A DNA stretch of 64,000 bases from Thiocapsa bogorovii (GTDB lineage Bacteria > Pseudomonadota > Gammaproteobacteria > Chromatiales > Chromatiaceae): the NCBI RefSeq assembly GCF_021228795.1, contig NZ_CP089309.1, positions 5,019,501-5,083,500 on the forward strand. Reading direction: 5' to 3'. The translations under genes were made by a program, and so were the position numbers. Below the pieces are notes generated by a model that saw only the letters and a list, made by a program, of their open reading frames with translations, did no database searches and had not been told where the DNA came from. The stretch's first letter is position 1. Every line of letters begins with the position of its first letter. This document shows, one piece after another, positions 9,860-18,470 of this stretch.

Positions 9860-10428
9860 CCGTGTGGCACGACCGACGCGCCGCGCTGCTGGTCGGCGCA
9901 GCCGTTTTGGCTGCGCTGAGCGCCTGCGCCGGGCCGCGCTGGATGGGCCCTGGACCTCCACGCGGAGCGGCAGGCCCGATGTCGGGCGCTCCGGGCGGCA
10001 TGATGGGTGGTTACGGCATGGGCGGCTACGGATACCGGATGCGTGGCTATCGTGGCGGCATGATGGGCGGCTCGATGCTGCGGCACCGGCAGGTGATGAC
10101 GGATGGGATTCCGGCGGTCTATGCTCGGCTGCGCAACCCGCTGCCGTCGAGCACGGCGGTGATCGCCGCGGGCAATGCGCTCTATCGAGCCAACTGTGCC
10201 GCCTGCCACGGCGACCTGGGCGACGGCGATGGTCCGGCAGCGGCCGGGATGTCGCCTCCACCGGCCAACCTGCGCTGGTCGATGCGGCGACCCGTTGTCG
10301 GAGATGCGTATCTGATGTGGACCATTAGCGAGGGCGGCGGGCAAATTGGCACCGCGATGCCCGCGTTCAAGGACGCGCTCACCGAGACCGAGCGCTGGAA
10401 GCTGATCCGATTTCTCAGGACACTCTAA
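9856..10428 (+). CDS. Lipoprotein c-type cytochrome with Met/Gly-rich N-terminal region
   Basis: A 190-residue protein starting at GTG 9856, overlapping the DUF411 stop as GTGA, with GGAGGG upstream. The N-terminus is a lipoprotein signal (VLAALSAC, modified Cys about residue 22). Residues about 23-75 are strikingly Met/Gly/Tyr/Arg-rich (GGMMGGYGMGGYGYRMRGY, then GGMMGGSM), a composition typical of Cu(I)- or Ag(I)-binding segments. The C-terminal half is a monohaem cytochrome c domain with CAACHG and, toward the end, TAMPAFKDALTETERW providing a likely Met axial ligand. Expected location is the membrane surface facing the periplasm. Metal binding is inferred from composition. Confidence 0.85.
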   Translation: MTVWHDRRAALLVGAAVLAALSACAGPRWMGPGPPRGAAGPMSGAPGGMMGGYGMGGYGYRMRGYRGGMMGGSMLRHRQVMTDGIPAVYARLRNPLPSSTAVIAAGNALYRANCAACHGDLGDGDGPAAAGMSPPPANLRWSMRRPVVGDAYLMWTISEGGGQIGTAMPAFKDALTETERWKLIRFLRTL

Positions 10429-10601
10429 TGGCCTGCATGTCGGCGGGGGACCACAAGCGAAGGACGTCGCCCCGGAGGCCGCGACGGTTGCTGGTCCGGT
10501 CCACGGGATTTAGGCCACCTTCGCCTCAACCTAAGCCGAACCTAGGCAGGCGTCCTGGTTCATAACGACCCATTCCACAAACAATAGAGGAGTTGCATGC
10601 G

Positions 10602-10994
10602 ATGTACGGATTTTCCACGACACTGAAGACCACATTCGACGAGGCCGTCGCCCGCGTCACCGAGGCACTGAAGGGCGAAGGTTTCGGCGTCCTGAGCGAC
10701 ATCGACGTCAAGGCCACACTGGAGGCCAAGCTGGGGATCGAGAAGCGACCCTACCGCATCCTCGGCGCCTGCAATCCGCCCCTGGCCAATCGGGCACTGG
10801 AGGCGGAGCCCGACATCGGGCTGCTGCTGCCCTGCAATGTGGTCGTGCGCGAAGAGGCCGACGGCAGCATCGTCGTCGCCTTCATGGACCCTGAGTCAGT
10901 TCTGCAACTGGTGGACAGACCCGAGGTCGCGGAGATCGCCGCGGAGGTCAAGGGTCGGATGGAACGGGTCCGCGACGCCCTCGCGGCGGCTTGA
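10602..10994 (+). CDS. DUF302 family protein
   Basis: A 130-residue single-domain protein of the DUF302 (TT1751-like) fold: [28 protein letters not shown] at the N-terminus, the conserved [16 protein letters not shown] in the middle and [12 protein letters not shown] after it. The cysteine in LGACNP and the one in LLPCN are typical. There is no signal peptide, so it should be cytoplasmic. Its biochemical role is unknown. ATG 10602 lies behind GAGGAG; a TTG three codons upstream is less likely. It follows the cytochrome gene by 173 bases and probably belongs to the same metal/redox neighbourhood. Confidence 0.85.
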   Translation: MYGFSTTLKTTFDEAVARVTEALKGEGFGVLSDIDVKATLEAKLGIEKRPYRILGACNPPLANRALEAEPDIGLLLPCNVVVREEADGSIVVAFMDPESVLQLVDRPEVAEIAAEVKGRMERVRDALAAA

Positions 10995-11008
10995 GGGGAC
11001 TCGACCTT

Positions 11009-11586
11009 TCACTTAAACCGCGTCCAGCGCGGCGTGCGATGGTTTTGAATCGGATCAACCCTCGCGGAATCAACGATCGCCGGAGCTGGCGCGGTTTCAT
11101 CGGAGACACCTGTTGAATCCCATTCCGGCGGGCCGAGCGCCTGGAATCGCAAGCGGCCATCGCACCCGATCAGGAAACGGCTGGGCAACACTTTTGCGCC
11201 CCGGGCATGGAAGATCGTCTGATCCGGATCCAATACGATTTGGCCCTCGTAACCGAGCCGGCGCATGGCCTCCACGGCCCGGCGCGGTGTCTCGTCGACG
11301 TTGACCGCCGCGACGTGGAACGGATGTCCAGCCAGGCCTTGGGCAAGCCGCTGCAGCGAAGGCATCTCCGCGAGGCAGGGCGGGCACCAGCTCGCCCAAA
11401 AGTTCACCAAGACCACACGGCCGTCGGGGTCGCTCAGCGAATGCCGATCTCCCCCGGGTCGGCGGCGCCGACGGCCGGTGACGGCGCTGCATCCGGAATC
11501 CCTTCCAACGCGCCACCGAACGCGGGAAGCGCGAGGACCATGAACAACGCCATTGCGTTGGCCGGAACGGCCCGGATGGACGTCAT
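11009..11586 (-). pseudogene. Frameshifted TlpA/ResA-like thioredoxin
   Basis: The first frame encodes a signal peptide (MALFMVLALPAFGGALEG) and linker up to DPGEIGIR, where a stop follows. One base out of frame the protein continues as LSDPDGRVVLVNFWASWCPPCLAEMPSLQRL, with the periplasmic thioredoxin CPPC motif, then VLPSRFLIGCDGRL. A one-base deletion near 11440 explains this. After GPPEWDS the reading runs into the palindromic repeat, so the normal C-terminus is also gone. The intact ancestor would have reduced periplasmic or membrane protein disulfides. A sequencing error could explain the frameshift but not the altered tail. Confidence 0.75.
11010..11099. repeat. Imperfect palindromic intergenic repeat, copy 1
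   Basis: The element is bounded by TTAAACCGCGTCC and GGAGCTGGCGCGGTTT in inverted orientation, about 85-90 bases overall. A second copy lies at 26261-26350 with the same ends (TTAAACCGCGCCC and GGATCTGGCGCGGTTTA) and a largely different middle. Here it replaces the C-terminal coding part of the TlpA-like pseudogene. It resembles a REP- or MITE-type non-autonomous element. Confidence 0.6.
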
Positions 11587-11933
11587 AGCGCGTACCCCAT
11601 CGACAGGCGTGCACGGTAGGACGCCGGGCTTGGCCACCTCTTCAAGCTCTGTGGCCCGATCTTAACCGGTCGGTCATGTCTCGGTGCGCTCGACAGCCAG
11701 TGGTGCGGTGCACAACGATTCTTCAGATCGACGTGCATGAGCGAGGGAACACGCCCGGATTCGGACCAGTGCTCCGACAATAGCCCACCCCCGCGCAACG
11801 GCACCTCGGTCGGATGTTCCCTTCGGTCGATTCGGCTGCCGAGGCGCGGGCGTGCATGCTCTGGCCCAGCCATTGCGTGCCCAGGGACCATCGCGCCACA
11901 GCGCAGTTGCCCCGAGCCCTTTCCAGGTATGAC
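11587..11933. other. Intergenic region without recognisable gene
   Basis: No frame on either strand shows family-like sequence between the thioredoxin wreck and the insertion-sequence remnant. Confidence 0.4.
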
Positions 11934-12325
11934 CCTAAAAAGAGCATTTACACCTTGCCTCAGGTGATCCAAGCGGCTGAAATATCGCTGCAAGGAGGTC
12001 CCGATGACCAATTCGATCCCTCACCCGCAGGGTGAACCCGAAACCACCGCGGCGGTGCCGCATGCCGGCCCGGTGGCGGTGGACACCTTTGGCGGGCGCG
12101 TCCACGTCGAGTGGGATGCGCAGGCGTCGGTGCGCCGCAGCCTCGGCAAGCTCGATGAAGCCGACGGGGTGGCCTGGTCGCAGAACCACCTGGACGCCTG
12201 CGTGGCCCCGGTGCTGGGCGTGCCCTGGATTCTCGATACCGACCTGACGGTCAAGCCGCACCACGGTCATCAAGAGGGTGCGGTCAAAGGCGACAATCCG
12301 CACAAGCCGGGACGCCCTTCGCACA
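11934..12325 (+). mobile_element. IS1380-family remnant (one end plus 5' part of transposase)
   Basis: The terminal sequence CCTAAAAAGAGCA at 11934 and the following leader match the transposase-proximal end of the complete element at 44195-45882. The transposase 5' end follows, with an internal deletion: after WDAQA (about residue 40) the frame jumps to VRRSLGKLDEADG, which in the full protein lies some 80 residues further on. Similarity ends after NPHKPGRPSH near 12325, where unrelated coding sequence begins. The distal end of the element is missing. Confidence 0.85.
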
Positions 12326-12954
12326 GCGTTGCGGTGCGTGCGGGTCTTCCGCACGCGCAAGGTTGGTCCGATCGCGAGCGGATGGGTGCCGATGAACTGG
12401 TCTACCGCGGTGTCGTGCGCACCCCTGTCTATGCGCCTGCGGAGCGAGCACCGCTGGACGGCGACTGGACGGGCCTCGCCGCCGAGCATTTCGCGACGGC
12501 TTCCGATGTCTACCGCCTGACGGGCGAGCTGCCGGTATACGCCGATCTCGGCGAGACGGCCGACGGACGGGCCAAGGGCGAGGTCGAAAGCGCAGCCCGG
12601 CTGGCTCGTATGCTCGGCGAAGACGCGATTGCCCTGGAGCCTCATCAGTGGCGCTCTTTGGCGAGCTATCTGCGCCAATGTCGGATCGAGCGTATCTGGC
12701 GGCCCTGGGCGCGCCGATGCTCGGCCGGCCTGCCCGAGGATGCGCCGTTGGTGGGCGCCGGTGTTGGCCGTTTCCTTGTGCCCGAGCTTGCGCGGCGGCT
12801 CGGCCGCGGCCATGTCGACTGGCTGACCTTGATCGCGCGTGCAGCGGATCCGGCGTCCGCGCCCACACCGGAAGGCGCCGATGCGGGGGGCTGCGCGCCG
12901 GCCGTTGCACTCGCTCTGTTGCCCTTATCGGAGTCCGGCGATGCCCTTGCTTGA
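12004..12954 (+). pseudogene. Chimeric reading frame: transposase fragment fused to hydantoinase-like C-terminus
   Basis: One open frame of 316 codons joins about 107 residues of a deleted IS1380 transposase to about 209 residues of another protein. The second part (GWSDRERMGADELVYRGVVRTPVYA, HFATASDVYRLTGELP, ADGRAKGEVESAARLARMLGEDA) matches the C-terminal half of the hydantoinase/oxoprolinase-like proteins encoded in tetrahydromethanopterin-linked C1 gene clusters. The N-terminal ATPase half of that protein is gone. The frame uses the transposase start and ribosome binding site (AAGGAGG), so a fusion protein could be made, but neither part is complete. Its end overlaps pabB by 14 bases. Confidence 0.75.
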
Positions 12955-14323
12955 AGAGCTGCCCTATCGACCGGACAGCGCACAGATGTTCGAGGCCTTG
13001 ACCGAGCGACCGTGGGCCGCGTTCCTGGACAGTGGCCGACCGCTGTGCGAGGGCGGACGGTACGACATCCTCGCCGCCGATCCCTACCTGATGTTGGTCA
13101 CGCGAGGGACGCTGACACGGATTCGCTCGCACGCCGGTGTATCCCTATCGCCGCAAGATCCCTTTGAGCTGTTGCGTGACGTCCTCGGCGAGCGGACTGC
13201 GCCGATTGCGGGTCTTCCGTTCGCGGGTGGCGCCATCGGCTGGCTTGGCTACGACTTGGGACGGCGTATCGAGCGGCTGCCGGTGCTCGCCCGCGATGCA
13301 GAGAAGATTCCCGATATGGCCGTCGGGCTCTATGACTGGGCCGTTGTCGTCGATCACGACGAACAGCGCTGCTGGCTGGTCGGTGCCGGCCGCGATCCGC
13401 GCACGCGTGCACGCTGGCCGGAACTCCTGCGGACCTTCACCGGGCCGTCGCCAACGCGTGCGCGCTCCTTTCGGTTGCGCAGCCCCTTGTGCTCGAACAT
13501 GACCAGGGCTCGATACGCGGCCGCCTTCGCCCGCATCCAGGCGTTCATCCATGACGGCGATTGCTATCAAGTCAACCTCGCGCAGCGCTTCGCGGCCCGC
13601 GCAGCGGGCGATGCCTGGTCCGCCTATTGCGGTCTGCGCAGGCTCAACGCCGCGCCGTTCGCTGCTTACTTGTCGACGCCGTTCGCTAAGGTGATGAGCT
13701 CCTCTCCGGAGCGCTTCCTCTCGCTGCGCGACGGTCGCGTGGAGACCAAGCCGATCAAAGGCACTCGGCCCCGGGGTACGAGCCCGGAAGCGGATTCGAT
13801 TCTCGCGCGGGCACTGTCGGAAAGCACCAAGGACCGCGCCGAAAACCTGATGATCGTGGATTTGTTGCGCAACGATCTGGGCAGAGTCTGCCGGACGGGC
13901 AGCGTGCGCGCCCCGAAGCTCTTCGACGTGGAGAGTTACGCCGCGGTGCATCATCTCGTCAGCACGGTCACCGGCAAGCTGGCGGATGGCGAGGATGCGG
14001 CCTCGTTGCTGCGGGCCTGCTTCCCCGGCGGGTCGATTACCGGCGCGCCGAAGATCCGTGCTATGGAGATCATCGAGTCGCTCGAGCCGCAGCGCCGGGG
14101 TGTCTACTGCGGCGCCATCGGCTATCTGGGCTTCGACGGTGCGATGGATAGCAATATCGCCATTCGTACCCTGGTCTACGCGGCAGGCACGGTGCGTTTC
14201 TGGGCCGGCGGCGGCATCGTTCATGATTCCGATATGGAGCAGGAGTATCAGGAGACCTTCGATAAAGCCGCACCCCTGCTCCGGCTGCTCGAGGGCGAGC
14301 CGCTCGCCGATGTGGGTCGTTAA
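12941..14323 (+). CDS. pabB: Aminodeoxychorismate synthase component I (PabB-like)
   Basis: Chorismate-using enzyme that, with a glutamine amidotransferase, makes 4-amino-4-deoxychorismate, precursor of p-aminobenzoate for folate or methanopterin. The 460-residue protein has the anthranilate-synthase-I-like core: YQVNLAQRF near 210, SSSPERFLSL near 250, the PabB signature PIKGTRPRG (active-site Lys) near 272, SESTKDRAENLMIVDLLRNDLGRV, the glycine-rich PGGSITGAPK near 365 and WAGGGIVHDSD at the end. Start ATG 12941 overlaps the hydantoinase fragment. Its place between two ruined genes of methanopterin-type clusters suggests it once served that pathway; it may now serve folate synthesis. Confidence 0.92.
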   Translation: MPLLEELPYRPDSAQMFEALTERPWAAFLDSGRPLCEGGRYDILAADPYLMLVTRGTLTRIRSHAGVSLSPQDPFELLRDVLGERTAPIAGLPFAGGAIGWLGYDLGRRIERLPVLARDAEKIPDMAVGLYDWAVVVDHDEQRCWLVGAGRDPRTRARWPELLRTFTGPSPTRARSFRLRSPLCSNMTRARYAAAFARIQAFIHDGDCYQVNLAQRFAARAAGDAWSAYCGLRRLNAAPFAAYLSTPFAKVMSSSPERFLSLRDGRVETKPIKGTRPRGTSPEADSILARALSESTKDRAENLMIVDLLRNDLGRVCRTGSVRAPKLFDVESYAAVHHLVSTVTGKLADGEDAASLLRACFPGGSITGAPKIRAMEIIESLEPQRRGVYCGAIGYLGFDGAMDSNIAIRTLVYAAGTVRFWAGGGIVHDSDMEQEYQETFDKAAPLLRLLEGEPLADVGR

Positions 14324-14624
14324 GCTCGGGGGCAGCCTCGACGCCGCCGAGCTTGCGGCAGCCGCTTCTGGTGGTGCCCGGCGGCGGCCCGTTCGCGCAT
14401 GCCGTGCGCGCCGCCAACAGCGGCGGCAGTTCGATGATCGTGCCGCTCACGTGATGGCCGTGCTGGCCATGGAGCAGATGGCGCACGTCGTTCGTTCACT
14501 GGCGCCCGGGCTCACGGGCACCGATGACGCGACAGCCCCGCGGGCGCCCTGCGGCGATGCCCGCCCCGCGGTGCGCGTGCGCTTCGACCCGACCGCGATC
14601 TCGGCAGTCGGCAGCGGTTCGTAG
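14310..14624 (+). pseudogene. Frameshifted amino-acid-kinase family gene (MfnE-like)
   Basis: It starts MWVVKLGGSLDAAELA, the N-terminus of a small amino-acid-kinase fold protein, overlapping the pabB stop. A frameshift near 14355 moves the expected LLVVPGGGPFAHAVR into another frame, and a second shift returns to the first frame at AAHVMAVLAMEQMAHVV. The later part of the domain is not recognisable. This subfamily (COG2054-like) accompanies hydantoinase-like and PabB-like genes in methanopterin/methanofuran clusters of methylotrophs, so the three form one decayed locus. Confidence 0.7.
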
Positions 14625-15121
14625 GGAGCCGCCTCGGTTCGGCGATCCGCCCGTGTCGAGAACGGCGAGCGGGAGTCCGCCCTCGGGATCTATGTGAAGC
14701 TCCACATCACCGGACCATCCGGCCATCGGCAAGGTCGCCTCGCGCACGGCGGAAGCCCGTACCGCGCGCTGCAAGGCCAACAAGGGCAGCCTGCCCGGTT
14801 GCGCCGCCGGGCAACCGACCGCGGTCATGACCAAAGGCACGCCCGTGGGTTCTGGCCTGTGCCGCCTGCGGAAATAGGCCTAAACGACTTGCCAAGGACG
14901 GCAAAAGGTCGGTCAACTGCCGGATCTGGGCTGAGCGAATCGAGTGATGGCGTTGATCAAGCAGACCGAGCACGAGATGGGTCAAGACGCCAGCAACATC
15001 GGGTTCGGCAGCAGCGAGGCCGATTCGATGATCTCTTCAATCGCCTGACCCACATGTCCGGAATCCGCCTTCACACGTGAGGGTTGATCGGTCGGCTCCG
15101 GATTGCTCGGCGCGGCTCCAG
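14625..15121. other. Eroded region without recognisable gene
   Basis: No intact gene is visible. A minus-strand frame around 14640-14840 has protein-like composition but no motif I recognise. A plus-strand frame of 33 codons at 14947-15048 (MALIKQTEHEMGQ at its start) lacks a ribosome binding site. The stretch may hold further remains of the decayed upstream locus. Confidence 0.4.
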
Positions 15122-16006
15122 TCAACGCGTGCAGATTCCGAGCAGGTTCCTCACACGTTTCCAGGGTTGCAGGGTTACAGGAGCCTTGCCGACGCCGCGG
15201 TCGAAGAAAAATCCGGTCGATGAACCGCCGTCGAGGTTGATGGCGCGATCGACCCGCCAGGGTGTCAGGTCCCCCGGGGAGGCAAGGATTACCCCGAGCT
15301 CGGAGAGCGTGAGACTGGTCATGGTCGCACCGATGACCCAGTGTCCCCGCCAATCCGTGGCGATGAAGGTGCGGCGCCGCGGGTCGGAGGTGGACAGGCC
15401 TCGCACCGTGCGACCGTCTTCCACGAGATAGGGTCCGGTCTGCAACAAGGCGCTGATGTGCGTGTGATCTTGGAAACGGCCGCGCCGGACGAGATGGATG
15501 CCGCGGTCGTCGCTGTAGATCACGCCGCTCAGGAGTTTCGCGGTCTCGAATCGGTTGATCCGCTGTCCTTTCGAAATCACCAGCCCGGCCGGCCGCCAAT
15601 CCGGGTGGAAGAAGCCGCCGTTGACCCCGGCCACGCAGCCCTCGGCGCGGAAGGCCGCCTCCAGCGTCGGGTACGCCGCCTCCGGACCGGCGCCCAGATC
15701 GATCACCTCCAGGCGGAACGCCCGCGAGGTGAAGAAGGCGACGTGTGCGACGACACGTTTGCTGTCGGAAGGGCGCACCGCGGAGCGTTTGGCGTAGGTG
15801 AGGTCGGCGCTGATGTCCTGCCGCTCCGACTCCCCCCCAGGCATCCAATCCGCGGCGAGCGCGGTCGAAGCCTGCAGCAGAAGGGCCAGGAGGAGCATGC
15901 CGGGCCACACTGAAGGCGGGCTTAAGGACCACCGCACCCAACCAGCCTGTTCGCCGCGGATCGTCGTACGCGTCGGCGCGGTCCACGGAGTTTTCTCAAT
16001 GGTCAT
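15122..16006 (-). CDS. Exported phosphodiester glycosidase family protein (NAGPA/DUF2233 domain)
   Basis: The domain belongs to the family of mammalian uncovering enzyme (N-acetylglucosamine-1-phosphodiester glycosidase); bacterial members are exported and thought to act on phosphoglycans or exopolysaccharide. Visible signatures are GCVAGVNGGFFHPDWRPAG, HISALLQTGPYLVEDGR and INLDGGSSTGFFF, all typical. The hydrophobic export segment is MLLLALLLQASTALAA, about 36 residues from the chosen ATG 16006; an ATG at 15898 directly before it is the main alternative, and neither has a strong ribosome binding site. Length is 294 residues (258 from the shorter start). Confidence 0.83.
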   Translation of the reverse strand: MTIEKTPWTAPTRTTIRGEQAGWVRWSLSPPSVWPGMLLLALLLQASTALAADWMPGGESERQDISADLTYAKRSAVRPSDSKRVVAHVAFFTSRAFRLEVIDLGAGPEAAYPTLEAAFRAEGCVAGVNGGFFHPDWRPAGLVISKGQRINRFETAKLLSGVIYSDDRGIHLVRRGRFQDHTHISALLQTGPYLVEDGRTVRGLSTSDPRRRTFIATDWRGHWVIGATMTSLTLSELGVILASPGDLTPWRVDRAINLDGGSSTGFFFDRGVGKAPVTLQPWKRVRNLLGICTR

Positions 16007-16315
16007 GGCTTGGAGTTGCCCCGACGCGCAGTGCATCACCAGACCCGGGATGGGCTCCGGCGATGTCACCGTTCCGGCCGGTCGTGCATTTCTCGGTTAG
16101 GCGGATCATCGGGGGCATCTTCGAGGTCCGAGTTGCGCGGCCCCGGCGAGCGCGGGACGCACCCTGCTTTCCGGGTGAGGAGGCCCTGGTGAGTCCTCCC
16201 AATGCTATCAGAAGCACGCCGACATCCCTAAAGCTGCAGCGGATGCTCTACCGTTGGAATCCCGCGCACTCACCACGATCTCGCGTTCGAAGGGTACATC
16301 ATCAGGAGAAGGACA

Positions 16316-17062
16316 ATGAGCGTCGTGCATTTGAGCGCACCCACGATCGATCCGGACGAGGTCGCCTATTTCGAGCGACTCGCGCACCGTTGGTGGGACG
16401 CGGAGGGGCCGTTCTGGCCCTTGCACCGTCTCAACGCCTTTCGCGTCGACTACATCCGCCGGCATCTTGCCGTATGTTTCGGGCGGGATCCACTAGCGGA
16501 GCGCCCCTTTGAAGGGCTGAAAGTGCTTGATATCGGATGCGGCGGCGGGATTCTCAGCGAGTCCATTGCGCGGCTCGGCGCCTGTGTTACGGGGGTGGAG
16601 ATTACCGAGAAGAACGTACGTGTTGCGCAGATCCATGCCCAGTGGAGCGGTCTGGAGATCGATTATCGCCTGGGGACGGCGGAGGACTTGGTGCGTTCCG
16701 GCGAGCAGTTCGACGCCGTGCTGAACATGGAGGTGATCGAGCATGTCGAGCATTTGCCGGAGTTTCTCGCCGATTGCGGTCGCCTGGTTCGACCGGGCGG
16801 GGTGATGTTCGTGGCCTCGATCAATCGAACGATCGCGGCCTTCTTCGTGGCCATTCTCGGCGCGGAGTACCTCCTGCGCTGGCTGCCCAAAGGCACTCAT
16901 CACTATCGCAAACTGGTTCCCCCGGGGGAGGTTGAGACCGTGCTGGGTCGAGACTTCGATGTCAAAAATCGCACCGGCGTCCGGGTGAATCCGTTCAATC
17001 GCGCTTTCGGCTATACCCGCTGGATGGGCGTGAACTATATGCTTCTCTTGCAGCGTCGCTGA
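16316..17062 (+). CDS. ubiG: Ubiquinone biosynthesis O-methyltransferase
   Basis: S-adenosylmethionine-dependent enzyme performing both O-methylations in ubiquinone synthesis. The 248-residue protein begins DPDEVAYFERLAHRWWDAEGPFWPLHRLN, the UbiG hallmark, followed by SAM motif I VLDIGCGGGILSE near 70, NMEVIEHVEH near 138 and the C-terminal HHYRKLVPPGE. ATG 16316 has a strong AGGAGAAGG site. A partly hydrophobic segment (FFVAILGAEYLL) matches the membrane-contact region of the family. Confidence 0.96.
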   Translation: MSVVHLSAPTIDPDEVAYFERLAHRWWDAEGPFWPLHRLNAFRVDYIRRHLAVCFGRDPLAERPFEGLKVLDIGCGGGILSESIARLGACVTGVEITEKNVRVAQIHAQWSGLEIDYRLGTAEDLVRSGEQFDAVLNMEVIEHVEHLPEFLADCGRLVRPGGVMFVASINRTIAAFFVAILGAEYLLRWLPKGTHHYRKLVPPGEVETVLGRDFDVKNRTGVRVNPFNRAFGYTRWMGVNYMLLLQRR

Positions 17063-17154
17063 GGGTGATTGAAACATCGGGCAGGTGGATCTTGTCGAAA
17101 GAGGGGTGCCGGGGCGTATCCGATTGGCTCCGGCTTGGTTCTGAGGGCAGGACG

Positions 17155-17340
17155 ATGACCGGAGAAGACGAATTCGAGGGTTGGATCGCATCGATGTCGC
17201 GCGGCGACTGCGGTTTCACGTACGTCAGGTTTTATGCCGATGCCCCGGAATGGGCCCGATACGCGGCAATCAATCGCTTCGGCAAGGGCACGGTCTTTCT
17301 GCCGCCTACCGAGATCAAGCCCAAAAAGACCGCGGCCTAA
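17155..17340 (+). CDS. Small protein of unknown function
   Basis: A 61-residue protein (MTGEDEFEGWIASMSRG at the start, ending KPKKTAA), with no signal peptide or membrane segment. It is acidic at the N-terminus and basic at the C-terminus, with an aromatic centre (FTYVRFYADAPEWARYAA). AGGA lies just before ATG 17155. It follows ubiG by 92 bases on the same strand and converges with the aminotransferase gene, overlapping its stop by four bases. I do not recognise it. Confidence 0.55.
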   Translation: MTGEDEFEGWIASMSRGDCGFTYVRFYADAPEWARYAAINRFGKGTVFLPPTEIKPKKTAA

Positions 17341-18470
17341 TCCGCCGCGATCGAGAGTACCTCTTCGATGGCTCGGTCGATGACCTCGAGGGGTGTGTAG
17401 AAATGGGGTGAGAAGCGAATTCCGCCGCCGCGCTGTGCGCAGAGAACCCGCCGGTGCATGAGCTCGGGGTAGAGCTCGGACGAGGGTTTTCCGGGGACTC
17501 GAAAGGTGACGATGCCCGCGCGGCGCTCTGGCGCGCGGGGCGATAAGATCTCCAGGCCGTGTTGATCGATCCTCTCGATCAGATGGGCCGTGCGCATCTG
17601 AACCTCATGCCAGACGTTCTCGATTCCGACCTCTTCGATCAGCGAGAGACTCGCCTCGAGGGCGTGGACCCCCAGGAGGTTCGGGCTGCCGCACTCGAAG
17701 CGTCTTGCGTCCTCGGCGGGTCGCCAATCCCGCCGGTCGAAGTCCCCCGAGTGTTCGAGCATGTGCCATCCGAACTGGTGCAGGATGAGGGTGTGCCGCA
17801 TGGACGGGCGAACGTAGAGCAGGGCCACGCCCTCCGGACCCAGCATCCATTTGTGTCCGTCGGCCACGACGAAGTCCGCCGCGGTGCGCGAGAGGTCGAA
17901 GGGCAGGGCACCCAGGCCCTGGATGGCGTCCACACAGAAGAGGATGCCGTTGGAGCGGCAAAAGGCGCCGATACGCTCCAGATCGAGGCGTAGGCCCCGC
18001 GCGTATTGCACCCAACTGACGGCGATCATTCGGGTGCGCGGGGTACAGAGTGCGAAGAGGTCGGCTTCGGGATCGGCGGATCCATCCAAGTCGAGCGGTT
18101 TCCAGACCACCCCGCGGGGTGCTAGGGACTCCCAGACGACGCGGTTGGACGGAAACTCCTGTGCGACTCCGACGATCTCGTCGCCGGATTGCCACGTTAA
18201 ACCGTAGGCGATGATCGAGAGTGCCTCGGAGGTGTTTTTCGCCAACGCGATGTCCGCTGCCGAGTCGGCTCCGATCAGCCTCGCCAACCGCTCGCGCAGA
18301 CGACGCTCCGTCGCGAGCCAGTGAGGATAATGCAGCGATCCAAGCCGCCTGTTCTCCTCGGAAAATCGCTGTACAGCCTCGGCGGCGCGCCGCGGCCAAG
18401 GACCGACGGCCGCGTGGTTCAGGTGGCAGAGGGTCGGGTCGAGATCGAACTCGTCGGAGTCGAGACTCAA
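17337..18470 (-). CDS. Class V aminotransferase (cysteine desulfurase-like fold)
   Basis: A PLP-dependent enzyme of 377 residues. The N-terminal LNHAAVGPWPRRA, the ALAKNTSEALSIIAYGL cofactor-phosphate region, CVDAIQGLGALPFDL (PLP-ring Asp) and VADGHKWMLGPEG with the Schiff-base lysine are all clear. The pattern LLYVRPSMRHTL and ECGSPNLLGVHALEASL place it among the class V aminotransferases annotated as isopenicillin-N-epimerase- or kynureninase-like; a true desulfurase would carry a conserved Cys loop that I do not see. Its ATG overlaps the L,D-transpeptidase stop by four bases (ATGA), so the two form an operon. Substrate unknown. Confidence 0.85.
   Translation of the reverse strand: MSLDSDEFDLDPTLCHLNHAAVGPWPRRAAEAVQRFSEENRRLGSLHYPHWLATERRLRERLARLIGADSAADIALAKNTSEALSIIAYGLTWQSGDEIVGVAQEFPSNRVVWESLAPRGVVWKPLDLDGSADPEADLFALCTPRTRMIAVSWVQYARGLRLDLERIGAFCRSNGILFCVDAIQGLGALPFDLSRTAADFVVADGHKWMLGPEGVALLYVRPSMRHTLILHQFGWHMLEHSGDFDRRDWRPAEDARRFECGSPNLLGVHALEASLSLIEEVGIENVWHEVQMRTAHLIERIDQHGLEILSPRAPERRAGIVTFRVPGKPSSELYPELMHRRVLCAQRGGGIRFSPHFYTPLEVIDRAIEEVLSIAAD

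Noticed and set aside
14496..14985. Minus-strand protein-like frames downstream of the kinase pseudogene
   Set aside because: Composition is protein-like, but no motif, start signal or family match could be named; they may be mirror frames of decayed coding DNA.
14947..15048. 33-codon plus-strand reading frame
   Set aside because: It has no ribosome binding site and no recognisable family, and lies in an eroded stretch.
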